Assembly (NCBI RefSeq): GCF_000151105.2
Contig: NC_014804.1
Coordinates: 1,450,567-1,514,566 of the forward strand
Direction of reading: 5' to 3'
Length of the DNA: 64,000 bases
From: Thermococcus barophilus MP
GTDB lineage: Archaea; Methanobacteriota_B; Thermococci; Thermococcales; Thermococcaceae
Under the pieces are notes generated by a model. The model made no database searches. It was given only the letters and a program-made list of their open reading frames with translations, and had not been told where the DNA came from. The translations under genes and the position numbers were made by a program. Positions 48,518 to 57,167 of this stretch are shown piece by piece; position 1 is the stretch's first letter, and every line of letters starts with the position of its first letter.

Positions 48518-48934
48518 ATGGACACCATAGGGTATCATTATGTGGTCGAGGCTTCAGGCTGTGATCCCGAGATTCTGAGTGACGCTAACAAAATAAGGGA
48601 GATCTTCTTAAAAGCCGCAGAAGCAGGGAACATGGAAGTTAAGGCAAGCTACTTTTTCAAATTCTCCCCCACAGGAGTCAGTGGTATGGTGATTGTTGCA
48701 GAATCACATATATCAATCCACACATGGCCCGAGAAAGGTTACGCTGCCATAGATGTCTACACCTGCGGGGAAAAAGCTGACCCTGAAAAAGCCGTTGATT
48801 ATATCCTTGACGCAATAAAAGCAGAATACGCCCACGTCTCAGAGGTTAAGAGGGGAATCGAAGAAGACGACAGCACATTTACACACATGATCTTAACATG
48901 GGAAGAAAAACTCGAAAGGAAAAATAAGAAATAA
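48518..48934 (+). CDS. speD: S-adenosylmethionine decarboxylase proenzyme (prokaryotic class 1B)
   Basis: A 138-residue pyruvoyl enzyme making decarboxylated AdoMet for polyamines. Self-cleavage is expected between Glu62 and Ser63 in ESHISIHTWPE; His68 and Cys83 (VYTCGE) are the conserved processing/catalytic residues. ATG at 48518 follows GGTGATGCTC; a GTG at 48509 would add three residues. Confidence 0.95.
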   Translation: MDTIGYHYVVEASGCDPEILSDANKIREIFLKAAEAGNMEVKASYFFKFSPTGVSGMVIVAESHISIHTWPEKGYAAIDVYTCGEKADPEKAVDYILDAIKAEYAHVSEVKRGIEEDDSTFTHMILTWEEKLERKNKK

Positions 48935-48938
48935 GAAT

Positions 48939-49889
48939 TCACTCCAAGAGCTTTTCAATTTCTTCCTTCAGCCTTTCAATCTTTTCTTTGAGTTCCTCGA
49001 ACTTAATCTTGTAGGGTTCAAGTTCATCGATTTTCTTTTTAAGTTCCTCGTTCTCTCTGCTAAGTTCCTCAACTTTCTTTTGGAGTTCTTCCTTCTCCTT
49101 CCTGAGCTCATCGGCTAAGCCTTCCATCTCTTCAACTTTCTTCTCAAGCTCCTCTTTTGCCAATGTTAGCTCCTTGACAACTTTTTCTAACTTCTCTATT
49201 TCCTCCTCTTTAGCCTTAAGCTTCTCCTCAAGCTCCTTAATCCTATCTTCGTCCACTCTCTTCGCCTGCAGTTCCATGAGCTTAACCTTTGCCTCACTGA
49301 GCTCTTTTTCTAACTCTCTCTTCTCCCTCTTAACTTTCTCAAGTGCTGCCTTTGTCTCCTCAAGCTCCTTCTTTAATTTTTCAATCTCCTCCCTTGCCTT
49401 CTCCAGGCTTCCCAATTCAACGGTCTGCTTCATCTTCTCAAGCTCTTCCTTAACCTTCTCGTATTCAAGCTTAAGCTTCTCATATTCTTCCATCAGCTTT
49501 TCGTACTCTTCCTTGGCGATTACCTCTTTCAGCCCACCTTTCTCGATCATTTCAATTGTCCTAATGAGCTCGTCAAGCTTTCCCTGCTTAATGAGTTCAT
49601 ATGTTTCCCTGACAAGTTCTCCAGCCTTGCTTTCGCCTCTGAGGTGCTTCCTGATTGTTTGCTCAGTTCTTCCAAGCTCTCTGGCTATCTCACTAACCGT
49701 CATTCCAGCTTTTTCCCTTGCAATAGCGCCAGCGGCAACTGCTAAGCTGTCAACCCACGTTAATCTTTCGGCTGGATCCTTGATGAGCTCAATTACTTCT
49801 GGCCTGAAAAGCGTTGCAAATAAGAGAATGCTCTCAAGCTGATGAATTTCTTGTCTTCCAAGAGGGTTGAGTGGAACCTCAATTGTCAT
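48939..49889 (-). CDS. Near-KaiC HTH regulatory protein with long coiled coil
   Basis: A 316-residue protein. The first ~110 residues form the archaeal 'near-KaiC' regulatory domain and contain a helix-turn-helix (MTVSEIARELGRTEQTIRKH). Residues about 125-316 are an almost uninterrupted charged coiled coil, suggesting a dimeric rod. ATG at 49889 after GGAGGTGATGGAG. It lies 13 bp after the KaiC-like ATPase gene, the pairing that defines the family. Likely a DNA-binding or scaffold partner of that ATPase. Confidence 0.75.
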   Translation of the reverse strand: MTIEVPLNPLGRQEIHQLESILLFATLFRPEVIELIKDPAERLTWVDSLAVAAGAIAREKAGMTVSEIARELGRTEQTIRKHLRGESKAGELVRETYELIKQGKLDELIRTIEMIEKGGLKEVIAKEEYEKLMEEYEKLKLEYEKVKEELEKMKQTVELGSLEKAREEIEKLKKELEETKAALEKVKREKRELEKELSEAKVKLMELQAKRVDEDRIKELEEKLKAKEEEIEKLEKVVKELTLAKEELEKKVEEMEGLADELRKEKEELQKKVEELSRENEELKKKIDELEPYKIKFEELKEKIERLKEEIEKLLE

Positions 49890-49902
49890 CTCCATCACCT
49901 CC

Positions 49903-50646
49903 TCACAGATCTAAAATCCTACCTCTCTTCAGTATCTTATCATGGTATACAATTATCCCCTTGTCCGTTATATCAAATGGATGCCTCCTCATTGAGTGTG
50001 ATGTCCCTCTCATCTTCCAGACGATCAATGATCTCTTAAGCTCGCCATCAATCTCATCGAGGTCAAGCCTTATGATACCGTCAACACCGTGCTCAACTCC
50101 AGGTCCGCCAAATCCTCTCTCACCAACGCTGATCTGGCTCACAAAGATTGATGTACATCCTGTTCCGGCTAAAACTCTCTTGAGCTGCAGGATTATGCTT
50201 CTTGCCATGGCTGGCTTGTTTATGTAGAGAGTTGTAACTGAGTCCACAACAACTCTCTTTGCACCAATATCCCTGATGGCTTGCCTCAAAACGTCGATGA
50301 ATTCCCTAAGATCAGTCAGGTCATGAACTATATATTTTTCATACTCCTTTGATCTGCCAATTCCTGCTGTGAATGCATCAACCATTGCAAATAAGCCCTC
50401 TTCCTCATATTTTTTCACATCCCAGCCAAATTGAGCCATGTTCTGCCTCACTTGGACTGGATGCTCTTCCAAAGCAACGTATATACCTGGCTCACCCATT
50501 TGGAGACCGTTCCACAAGAACTGCTGGCTGAAAATTGTCTTCCCAGTTCCTGGCCCACCGCTCAGCAAAACAACGTTTCTCTCCGGTATTCCTCCGTGGA
50601 GTATTTCATCCATCCCCGGAATTCCCGTCTTAACACGCTTAACCAT
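49903..50646 (-). CDS. KaiC domain ATPase (PH0284-like)
   Basis: A 247-residue single-domain KaiC protein. Walker A GGPGTGKT, catalytic glutamates ALEEHPVQV, signature FGWDV and Walker [11 protein letters not shown] are all intact. It ends with RILDL after a short basic tail. The ATG at 50646 ([11 protein letters not shown]) follows GGGGGTGGTGAAG. It is the upstream partner of the near-KaiC coiled-coil gene. Function in Thermococcales is not established; no clock role is implied. Confidence 0.82.
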   Translation of the reverse strand: MVKRVKTGIPGMDEILHGGIPERNVVLLSGGPGTGKTIFSQQFLWNGLQMGEPGIYVALEEHPVQVRQNMAQFGWDVKKYEEEGLFAMVDAFTAGIGRSKEYEKYIVHDLTDLREFIDVLRQAIRDIGAKRVVVDSVTTLYINKPAMARSIILQLKRVLAGTGCTSIFVSQISVGERGFGGPGVEHGVDGIIRLDLDEIDGELKRSLIVWKMRGTSHSMRRHPFDITDKGIIVYHDKILKRGRILDL

Positions 50647-50686
50647 CTTCACCACCCCCATCATCAAAATTAGGTTATTTTAACAT

Positions 50687-50706
50687 AATCAGAAAAAGCC
50701 CTGATT
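50687..50706. promoter_or_regulatory. Inverted repeat upstream of KaiC gene
   Basis: AATCAG (50687-50692) and CTGATT (50701-50706) form an inverted repeat with an 8-base spacer, about 40 bp before the KaiC start and after the Nip7 gene. It could be an operator or a terminator element. Confidence 0.3.
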
Positions 50707-50748
50707 TTAATTACCGAAAGATACTATAAACGTGGAGGTATATAAAAG

Positions 50749-51261
50749 TTACGCTTTTCTATGACGCCGTATAAACTCTCCAATGTCTGTGATGTTTTTG
50801 ATAAAAGTTCTTTCACTGTTGGGCTGAATTCTGCCAATTCCCAAAATCACACCATTCTCATCGAAGAGAACAAGCTTTCTTGTGCCTTCCCATATGTACT
50901 CCTTAATGCCCCTTTTTGGAACATCTTTACCCGTTGTGAAAAGGAAAGCAGCCTTTGGCTTCAAGATGGCATAGTTCTTTTTGATATCAACGAAGTAGAA
51001 GAACTCAATGTTTGGATAGAACTTCTCCACCAAATTTTCATCAACTTTTATCGTTCCAACAAAAGTCCCAAAGGAATAGGGCTTGAGCTTTAGGTTTTCA
51101 ATTTCCTCCCAAACTTTTTCGTTCACAGCATAAATATCTCTGAATTTGCCCTCAACAACTGCAAAAAAGCTGTGCCTAAGCTCGCCATATTTTTCTGCTT
51201 CTCTCAAAATTAAGTCAAACTCCCATGAAGAAACTCTTCGATATCTAAGCCCCTGCACCAT
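50749..51261 (-). CDS. Nip7-like PUA-domain ribosome biogenesis protein
   Basis: A 170-residue protein with an N-terminal alpha/beta domain and a C-terminal PUA domain (about residues 95-165, [21 protein letters not shown] pattern). This matches archaeal Nip7 homologues, RNA-binding factors in large-subunit assembly. ATG at 51261 behind GAGTGAAA; GTG at 51267 is possible. It is alone, between an operon promoter and a membrane protein gene. Confidence 0.72.
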   Translation of the reverse strand: MVQGLRYRRVSSWEFDLILREAEKYGELRHSFFAVVEGKFRDIYAVNEKVWEEIENLKLKPYSFGTFVGTIKVDENLVEKFYPNIEFFYFVDIKKNYAILKPKAAFLFTTGKDVPKRGIKEYIWEGTRKLVLFDENGVILGIGRIQPNSERTFIKNITDIGEFIRRHRKA

Positions 51262-51300
51262 TTTCACTCAAAATTAACTAACACAATGATCCTTAAAAGG

Positions 51301-51885
51301 TTAGCTTGAGGATGTGATATTTGGGGGAGGGACTTGTTCAGGATAAGCCACAATTACCGTGGCGTTCTTGGGCACGTTCTCTTCCATCTTTACATGAACA
51401 TAGTAGTCACTCACCAGCCACTGGGCAGAAAAGGCGCTGAGGAAAGCCGAAGCACTTAGGAGAGCAATTGCCATGATAGAGAGAGCAGGAGACACAGAAA
51501 TTTCTTTTCCTTTCAGAAAGATTATTAGTCCCACCAGAGAAGACAGTGCCCATGCTCCGAGAATAGCAAACAATATGGGAGTTTCCACAGGAGTCCTCAT
51601 AAAATGAAATAGAGCCCAAAGAGACCCAAATAAGCCAAATAGGAAGTAAACTGCTCCAAACTTCTTTGCTCTTTTGAAATTCGTAGCAATTCCCAAGTAG
51701 TAAAGCGAAATCGTCCCTAAAGCAAAGAAAGCAAGTATAAGGAACGGTAAAGCCCATGCAATATACCGATAAGCATAACTTGGAACAATTGTAGAGAACA
51801 TAATTGGCACAAAACCGTAGAACGCAAGGTTGACAACTGCCTGAATCATAAAACATGCCAACAAGATGGTGGACTTCCACCTCAT
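51301..51885 (-). CDS. Hypothetical membrane protein
   Basis: A 194-residue protein with five or six hydrophobic segments between residues 7 and 155 and a C-terminal region of about 40 residues (MEENVPKNATVIVAYPEQVPPPN) that is probably outside. It does not match a family I recognise. ATG at 51885. It lies 28 bp downstream of the YkgJ-type gene. Confidence 0.6.
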   Translation of the reverse strand: MRWKSTILLACFMIQAVVNLAFYGFVPIMFSTIVPSYAYRYIAWALPFLILAFFALGTISLYYLGIATNFKRAKKFGAVYFLFGLFGSLWALFHFMRTPVETPILFAILGAWALSSLVGLIIFLKGKEISVSPALSIMAIALLSASAFLSAFSAQWLVSDYYVHVKMEENVPKNATVIVAYPEQVPPPNITSSS

Positions 51886-51913
51886 ACCAAAAATTAAGGG
51901 TGGAGTGTTATAT

Positions 51914-52423
51914 TTACTTTTTGGCTTCGTCTAAAATCTTGCTCAGCCCATCCAAATCAGTCTTATCAAACTCCTCTTTGAAGTTCAAGCCAAGCTCGGC
52001 TATCTCTTCTCTTGTGATAATTTCTTTTCCTTCCCCTATTCCCGGACAGCTTTCATCATAATACAGCCAAAGCTTTTTCCCTTTATATTCAAAAGGCTCT
52101 TCCCTCTCAACGCCCAGAGGTCTGTGAGAGACCATAAAAGGATAAATCCGACAAACTAAGGGATTGTAGTCATGGATTCTGCATTTGCCTGTCTCTGGGT
52201 CATGAAAAACGCAGCCCAAATCCCACTCCCTGTAAGCCAATACAAACCTGATTTTCCCGTTTTCAGCTGTGAAGAGAACGAAGTCTTGAGGATCATGGCC
52301 ATGCTCTGCTATCCTTTTGATGTCGTAAAGTGTGAGGTAGATAAAGCGCCCCCGGCAGCAATCTACACAGAATTTGCACTTAAATTTAACATCACTTTTG
52401 AGGGGTTTTGGTTTAAAGCGCAT
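51914..52423 (-). CDS. YkgJ family metal-cluster-binding protein
   Basis: A 169-residue protein of the YkgJ (UPF0153) family, whose conserved cysteines bind zinc or an Fe-S cluster. Seen: CKFCVDCCRG, GCVFHDPETGKCRIHDYNPLVCRIYPF and a late DESCPG, the complete family set. Function unknown. ATG at 52423 after GAGGGTTAAAA. Divergent from the metallopeptidase gene. Confidence 0.85.
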   Translation of the reverse strand: MRFKPKPLKSDVKFKCKFCVDCCRGRFIYLTLYDIKRIAEHGHDPQDFVLFTAENGKIRFVLAYREWDLGCVFHDPETGKCRIHDYNPLVCRIYPFMVSHRPLGVEREEPFEYKGKKLWLYYDESCPGIGEGKEIITREEIAELGLNFKEEFDKTDLDGLSKILDEAKK

Positions 52424-52487
52424 TTTTAACCCTCATGAAAACCTGTCTCCAAAACTTTTAAATCTCTCGGAATGGAAAAATGAACAC

Positions 52488-54155
52488 ATGAAGATACATC
52501 TTATCGTCGTGATAATTTTAACAACCCTTATAGTTATGTGCATCAGTTCCCATAGAACCGAGCTTAGGGAACTCCAATTCTCACCAACTGCAAACGCCAA
52601 ACGCCTTTTTGAAGCGAGCTGGGAAAATAACACCGCTAACGAAAGTATTTCTCTTAGTATAATCTTTGATGGATGGAATGCCACAATTAAAGGAACTCAA
52701 GAGATTGAGCTTTCCTTAAGCTCTTCCTCTGTAATACCTTTTCTCTTTGAGAATTCGTCCATTTTAAGGTTTGATCTCGAGAAAATAGAGGTCTATGGTG
52801 CAAAAGTAAGTGTAAAAGCATTCTATGATGGAAAATACGGCATTTTGCTGCTCAACGTGACTCCCACCAGGAGTACACAAAAGATTAGGCTTTTCTATAC
52901 TTCGCATTATCAGCCTCTGCTCGATATCAACATGCGAGACCCTATTGAGTGGCACATGAGATCAACTAAGGACTACTTTTACATCCCACCAGAGGCTTAT
53001 ATGTTTCTCTCCAAGCTGAGGGGAAAATTCACGATTAAAGTTCTCCATTATTCAACAGACTACACCCTTGCAGGTATTTTAAAGTTAAGGAATGGAAAAT
53101 ACAAACCGCTCCTTCCAGAGGAGGATGCATTTCATACAGATGGCAAAAGGCTCTATATCCTCCTTGGAAGATGGAACATCTATGAAAGCACAATCAAGAT
53201 CAATGACAGAAACATAAAAGTCATAGCCCTCACTGACGAGGGGAATGTAACGAATGCGCTCTCAAAAATTCTGAAGGTTTATTCCTCCCACCTCATTCCA
53301 TACCCTTACGATGAGCTGATTTATATAAGGTTCAAAGGGCATAGAAGCGAGTATGAAGGATACGGCCTGTATGGAGGGGCACTGGGAACGCAGTTCAAAA
53401 GAGTTATCCCTCATGAGGTTGCCCACAACTGGTTTGCTATGTATGCTGACCTTGGAATTCTAAATGAACCCTTTGCCGTGTATACATCCTCTTTGTACAA
53501 TCTAACCTCCGAACAGGTGGATAAATGGGAGGGACTATGTTTGAGTCTGAAAGACAAAACCCCAATAGCGCGGATAAATGGAATTACCCGACAGAACATG
53601 AATACTCTCTATCAGCGGGGCGGTTTTATCCTCCGCTCCCTTCAGTTTGTCGTAGGAAATGAGACATTTTTTAAAGGGCTCAGGGAGCTCCTTGGAATTT
53701 GCCACGCTAAAGATTGCACTCAACCTGAAGAAACACTAAACCTAATTAAAGAAATCTACGAGAACCTGACTAATAAAGACTTAGATTGGTTCTTCAAAGA
53801 GTGGTTCTACACAGCAGATTATCCCAACTTCACGGTCTCCAGCTTGAAAGTCATTCAAAACGGCAACTATTATAGGCTAATACTCAACATAACCGAGAAA
53901 AACGGTTTTGCGATGCCACTTGAGGTAAAAATTGTAACTCCCACCGAGAACATCACGAAGAGAATCTTTGTAAATGGCTCAGCTATTTTGGGAGTTGAGT
54001 TAAAGGAAAAGCCACTCAGGGTAATCATCGATCCAAATGACTGGATGATTAACGCCGATGGCTCTAACTACAGAGTGAACTGGGAGAACTTTATGCTCGA
54101 GAAAATAGAAAAGGAAGCAATGGAACTCAATGGTGTTGAGATAGTAGTGAACTGA
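52488..54155 (+). CDS. Extracellular M1-like metallopeptidase, atypical zinc site
   Basis: A 555-residue protein with an N-terminal hydrophobic anchor (IHLIVVIILTTLIVM), an M1-like N-terminal beta domain and a catalytic domain with HEVAH (His309, Glu310, His313). The next candidate glutamate is Glu327 in LNEPF, only 13 residues on, whereas M1 enzymes have 18, and the GAMEN motif is not seen (EGYGLYGG instead). About a dozen N-glycosylation sequons fit an outer location. A TATA-like CTTTTAAAT (52454-52462) near the ATG suggests a leaderless mRNA. Activity uncertain. Confidence 0.65.
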   Translation: MKIHLIVVIILTTLIVMCISSHRTELRELQFSPTANAKRLFEASWENNTANESISLSIIFDGWNATIKGTQEIELSLSSSSVIPFLFENSSILRFDLEKIEVYGAKVSVKAFYDGKYGILLLNVTPTRSTQKIRLFYTSHYQPLLDINMRDPIEWHMRSTKDYFYIPPEAYMFLSKLRGKFTIKVLHYSTDYTLAGILKLRNGKYKPLLPEEDAFHTDGKRLYILLGRWNIYESTIKINDRNIKVIALTDEGNVTNALSKILKVYSSHLIPYPYDELIYIRFKGHRSEYEGYGLYGGALGTQFKRVIPHEVAHNWFAMYADLGILNEPFAVYTSSLYNLTSEQVDKWEGLCLSLKDKTPIARINGITRQNMNTLYQRGGFILRSLQFVVGNETFFKGLRELLGICHAKDCTQPEETLNLIKEIYENLTNKDLDWFFKEWFYTADYPNFTVSSLKVIQNGNYYRLILNITEKNGFAMPLEVKIVTPTENITKRIFVNGSAILGVELKEKPLRVIIDPNDWMINADGSNYRVNWENFMLEKIEKEAMELNGVEIVVN

Positions 54156-54156
54156 C

Positions 54157-55926
54157 TCAAGTGTTCAAATGTGCATCAAACTCTCTGCTCTTTTCAAAGT
54201 CTGCATAGCTTTTATCTAAGCGTTTGCTCACATAAGGACCGTCTTTTCTATAACCGAACTTTCTGTAATATTCCCTAACTCCAACGCCGCTGATGACAAG
54301 CATCTTCTTGACGTCAAACTCCTCTCTCGCTATTTTCTCCGCCTCCGCAAGCAGCTCCCTGCCGTAGCCACGGTGCTGCCACTCATATTTAGGTCTGCCT
54401 CCAATTGGCACCAATGGACCATAAACGTGAAGTTCCCTAACAATTGCAGAGGGACAGCAGTTAATCTCTTTGCGGTGAGCTTTTTCGCTCGGAATCCTCA
54501 ACCTAAGGAATCCAATTAGAATGTCGTTCTTAACATCCTCAAAGCTGAGAAAAATTTCTCTGCCCTCGCTTGCCTCATAGTCCTCTCTCAAAAGCTTTAT
54601 ATGCTCCACCTCGGGCTGAATTCCAAACTTCTGCATTACATGACCAACTTCTCTGAATCTGATCTCTCTTGGCCTTATGCCCTCCCTGATGAGCTCGTTG
54701 AAGACAAGCTGTCCCAGGTTGGAGTGCTTAACTCCAGCAGCGATTAAAGGAACGGGAATATCTCTCTGGATCCTCATAACGCGAACCCACTTTGGAATTA
54801 TCTTGTAAACTTCAACCAAAAGCCTAACTGCTTCTTCAGTGGTGTATGGTCTGTATTTGCCTTCTTTGTACCACTTGTACAGGATTGTGTCCTCAGTTAC
54901 AAGCGTCGGATAAATCTTCAGCATATCTGGTTTAAAGCGGGAATCTTCGAAAATTATCTGAAATGCCTTTAAATCCCTCTCAAAGTTGCTTCCCGGCAAA
55001 CCAGGCATCATGTGATAGTTTACTTTAAGCCCAGCATCCTTCAAAAGCTGAGTCGCTCTAACAACGTCTTCAACGGTATGTCCCCTCTTAACCCTTTCAT
55101 ATATGAAGTTGAAAACAGTTTGGACACCAAGCTCCACTCTTGTAGTACCAAAGGCAAGCATTCTATCAATATGCCTTTCAAAAGACCAATCTGGACGAGT
55201 TTCAATAGTCAAGCCGACCATTCTGACCTTTGCCTTCTCATTCTTTCTCTGCTCGTCTTCGAGGTAGTAGTATTTTTTCTTATGGGTTCTCTCCCATGCG
55301 GCTTTAAACTTCGGGTCTTCGTCAAATACCGAGTGGTCTTTTTTAACTAAAACCCTAATCAGCTTCTCCTCAAGGTTCTCTACGTCCCTAAAGTAAGGAA
55401 AGTCGTTCATAGCTTTAAATGCATTTTTTATGAACCATTCTTGATAATCCAAGTCCATTGCGGGAAATGTTCCGCCTTGAACAATCACTTCAACTTTATC
55501 AATGTCGTGTCCTATGTCATAGAGCTGCTTTAAACGGCGGAGCATGATTATGTAAGGGTGATAAGCACTTTGAATTGCTCTCAAAGCTGACGGCTCTTTT
55601 CCGGTATAGCTCTGCGGCGAACCTTCACTCGGTCCACCAGGACAGTAAATGCATCTGCCATGAGGACATGGAAAAGGCTTTGTCATCATTGCAACAACTG
55701 CAACACCGCTTATTGTCCTCGTGGGCTTCTTCTTAAGGAAGTCTTTGAACTTCTCCCTATCATCTTTGCTCATAACCCTCAAGATGTCAGCGTTACCGGG
55801 AAGCTTGCTCAAATGATATTTTCTCGCAACTCTAACCTTAACCTTGTTCAATTCCTCTCTGCTTTTAATCTCACCCGAAATTATCATCCGAGCGATTTCC
55901 TCGCAGGCTTTTCTATAAGCATCCAT
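54157..55926 (-). CDS. elp3: Elp3 tRNA U34 carboxymethyl transferase
   Basis: A 589-residue archaeal Elp3: a radical SAM domain with CPHGRCIYC (C-x4-C-x2-C) near residue 95 and a C-terminal GNAT acetyltransferase domain with the CoA-binding QHRGYGRELL and GVREYYRKFGY. It modifies wobble uridines of tRNA from acetyl-CoA and SAM. ATG at 55926 after GGGGTGTCAGAG. Divergent from the Nif3-like gene. Confidence 0.94.
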   Translation of the reverse strand: MDAYRKACEEIARMIISGEIKSREELNKVKVRVARKYHLSKLPGNADILRVMSKDDREKFKDFLKKKPTRTISGVAVVAMMTKPFPCPHGRCIYCPGGPSEGSPQSYTGKEPSALRAIQSAYHPYIIMLRRLKQLYDIGHDIDKVEVIVQGGTFPAMDLDYQEWFIKNAFKAMNDFPYFRDVENLEEKLIRVLVKKDHSVFDEDPKFKAAWERTHKKKYYYLEDEQRKNEKAKVRMVGLTIETRPDWSFERHIDRMLAFGTTRVELGVQTVFNFIYERVKRGHTVEDVVRATQLLKDAGLKVNYHMMPGLPGSNFERDLKAFQIIFEDSRFKPDMLKIYPTLVTEDTILYKWYKEGKYRPYTTEEAVRLLVEVYKIIPKWVRVMRIQRDIPVPLIAAGVKHSNLGQLVFNELIREGIRPREIRFREVGHVMQKFGIQPEVEHIKLLREDYEASEGREIFLSFEDVKNDILIGFLRLRIPSEKAHRKEINCCPSAIVRELHVYGPLVPIGGRPKYEWQHRGYGRELLAEAEKIAREEFDVKKMLVISGVGVREYYRKFGYRKDGPYVSKRLDKSYADFEKSREFDAHLNT

Positions 55927-56021
55927 CTCTGACACCCCTAACGTCTCACCCTTTGGTTTAAGGAAAGCGGGTTAGCTTAAAAAGGTTGTCAGTTTATATT
56001 CACTTAGGGAGGGTGAATAAA

Positions 56022-56780
56022 ATGGCGAGCAGAGACGAGATTGTAAGCTTTCTCGATGAATATTTGAATATAAAAGCCTTCCCGGATAAATCGAAAAACG
56101 GCCTCCAAGTTGAAGGAAAGAGCGAAGTCAACACAATAGCCTTTGCCGTCGATGCGTGCTTAGATACTTTTGTGAAAGCAAAGGCATTCAAGGCTGACAT
56201 GGTAATAGTTCACCACGGCATAGTCTGGGGAGGGGTTGACTACATTACGGGGCTTATTCAGAAGAGGCTCAAGTTCCTCCTCGAGAACGACATAAACCTC
56301 TACGTTGCTCATGTCCCTCTTGATGCCCATCCAGAAGTCGGAAACAACGCTCAGCTCTTAAAGCTCCTCGATTTAGAGCCCAAAGAACCTTTCGGAGACT
56401 ATGGAGGAGTTACAATCGGATTTATCGGCGAATTTGAAGAGCCAAAGCCCCTACCGTTAATAGCACAAATTTTGGTGGAAAAGCTGAAAATTGACTATGT
56501 AAAGAGTTATGAGTTCGGGAAGCAGGAAATTAAGAGGATTGGGGTCATAAGCGGAGCTGGAGGATTTGCAATTGAAGAAGCTGTAAAGAAAAACGTTGAC
56601 CTCTTCATAACGGGCGAGTTCATCCATGGAAGCTATAGAACGGCTGAAGACTTAAGGCTGAGCGTTTTAGCTGCTGGACACTATGCAACAGAAACTTTAG
56701 GTGTTAGGGCACTAATGCCTCTCCTGAGAGGGAAGTTTGGTGTTAGGACAGTTTTTATTGATAATCCTACTGGTCTTTGA
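56022..56780 (+). CDS. Nif3-like dinuclear metal centre protein
   Basis: A 252-residue Nif3/YbgI (DUF34) protein. The metal ligands are seen in VIVHHGIVWGG, VAHVPLDAHPEVGNNA, and the C-terminal TGEFIHGSY and AGHYATETLG. The family forms hexamers with two metals per subunit; its biochemical role is unsettled. ATG at 56022 after GGGTGAATAAA; the upstream ATG at 55986 lies before that site. Its last 69 bp overlap the antisense nuclease-like gene. Confidence 0.85.
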   Translation: MASRDEIVSFLDEYLNIKAFPDKSKNGLQVEGKSEVNTIAFAVDACLDTFVKAKAFKADMVIVHHGIVWGGVDYITGLIQKRLKFLLENDINLYVAHVPLDAHPEVGNNAQLLKLLDLEPKEPFGDYGGVTIGFIGEFEEPKPLPLIAQILVEKLKIDYVKSYEFGKQEIKRIGVISGAGGFAIEEAVKKNVDLFITGEFIHGSYRTAEDLRLSVLAAGHYATETLGVRALMPLLRGKFGVRTVFIDNPTGL

Positions 56781-57146
56781 TTTTAAGCTTTCTTTTAATG
56801 CCGAAAGAAAGCCGTCAGGCTTAACAAGAATTAGTTCAACCCTTAATTCTTCTTTCGCATATTCTTCAACCCAGCTTCTGCTTAAAGGGTCATTGTTAAA
56901 GGGGTAAACTATCATAAGCCTGTTGAATCCAGCTCTTTTAGCTTTCACAGCATTGTATAGGATGCGCTGCTTTATCCACTTGTAGGAGTTTTCAAATTCA
57001 ATTGCGAGGACTTTCTCATCCTCTCTAAGAATTACCAAGTCAATCCTGCTCCCATCTTTACCTTGGAATTCCTTAACTGCCCTAAGCCCATGGAAAGCAC
57101 AGAGTTCTTCAGCTTCTTTGAGAAGAGATTTAATCTTAATTTCCAA
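56712..57146 (-). CDS. Possible PD-(D/E)XK nuclease-like protein
   Basis: A roughly 144-residue protein. The core GSRIDLVIL...VLAIEFE resembles the D-x(n)-E-x-E/K strand pair of the PD-(D/E)XK nuclease fold, followed by an amphipathic helix (YKWIKQRILYNAVKAKRAG) and strand LMIVYPF. The usual lysine of ExK is Glu here, so activity is doubtful. TTG at 57146 behind GGGGGTT is the likeliest start. The C-terminal 22 codons overlap the Nif3-like gene. Family assignment is by pattern only. Confidence 0.5.
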   Translation of the reverse strand: MEIKIKSLLKEAEELCAFHGLRAVKEFQGKDGSRIDLVILREDEKVLAIEFENSYKWIKQRILYNAVKAKRAGFNRLMIVYPFNNDPLSRSWVEEYAKEELRVELILVKPDGFLSALKESLKSKTSRIINKNCPNTKLPSQERH

Positions 57147-57167
57147 AACCCCCAAAATAAAGATGAA

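Noticed and set aside
49174..49842. 222-codon plus-strand frame rich in Ser/Phe
   Set aside because: It is antisense to the coiled-coil region of the near-KaiC protein; Glu/Lys-rich codons read backwards give Ser/Phe/Leu without stops.
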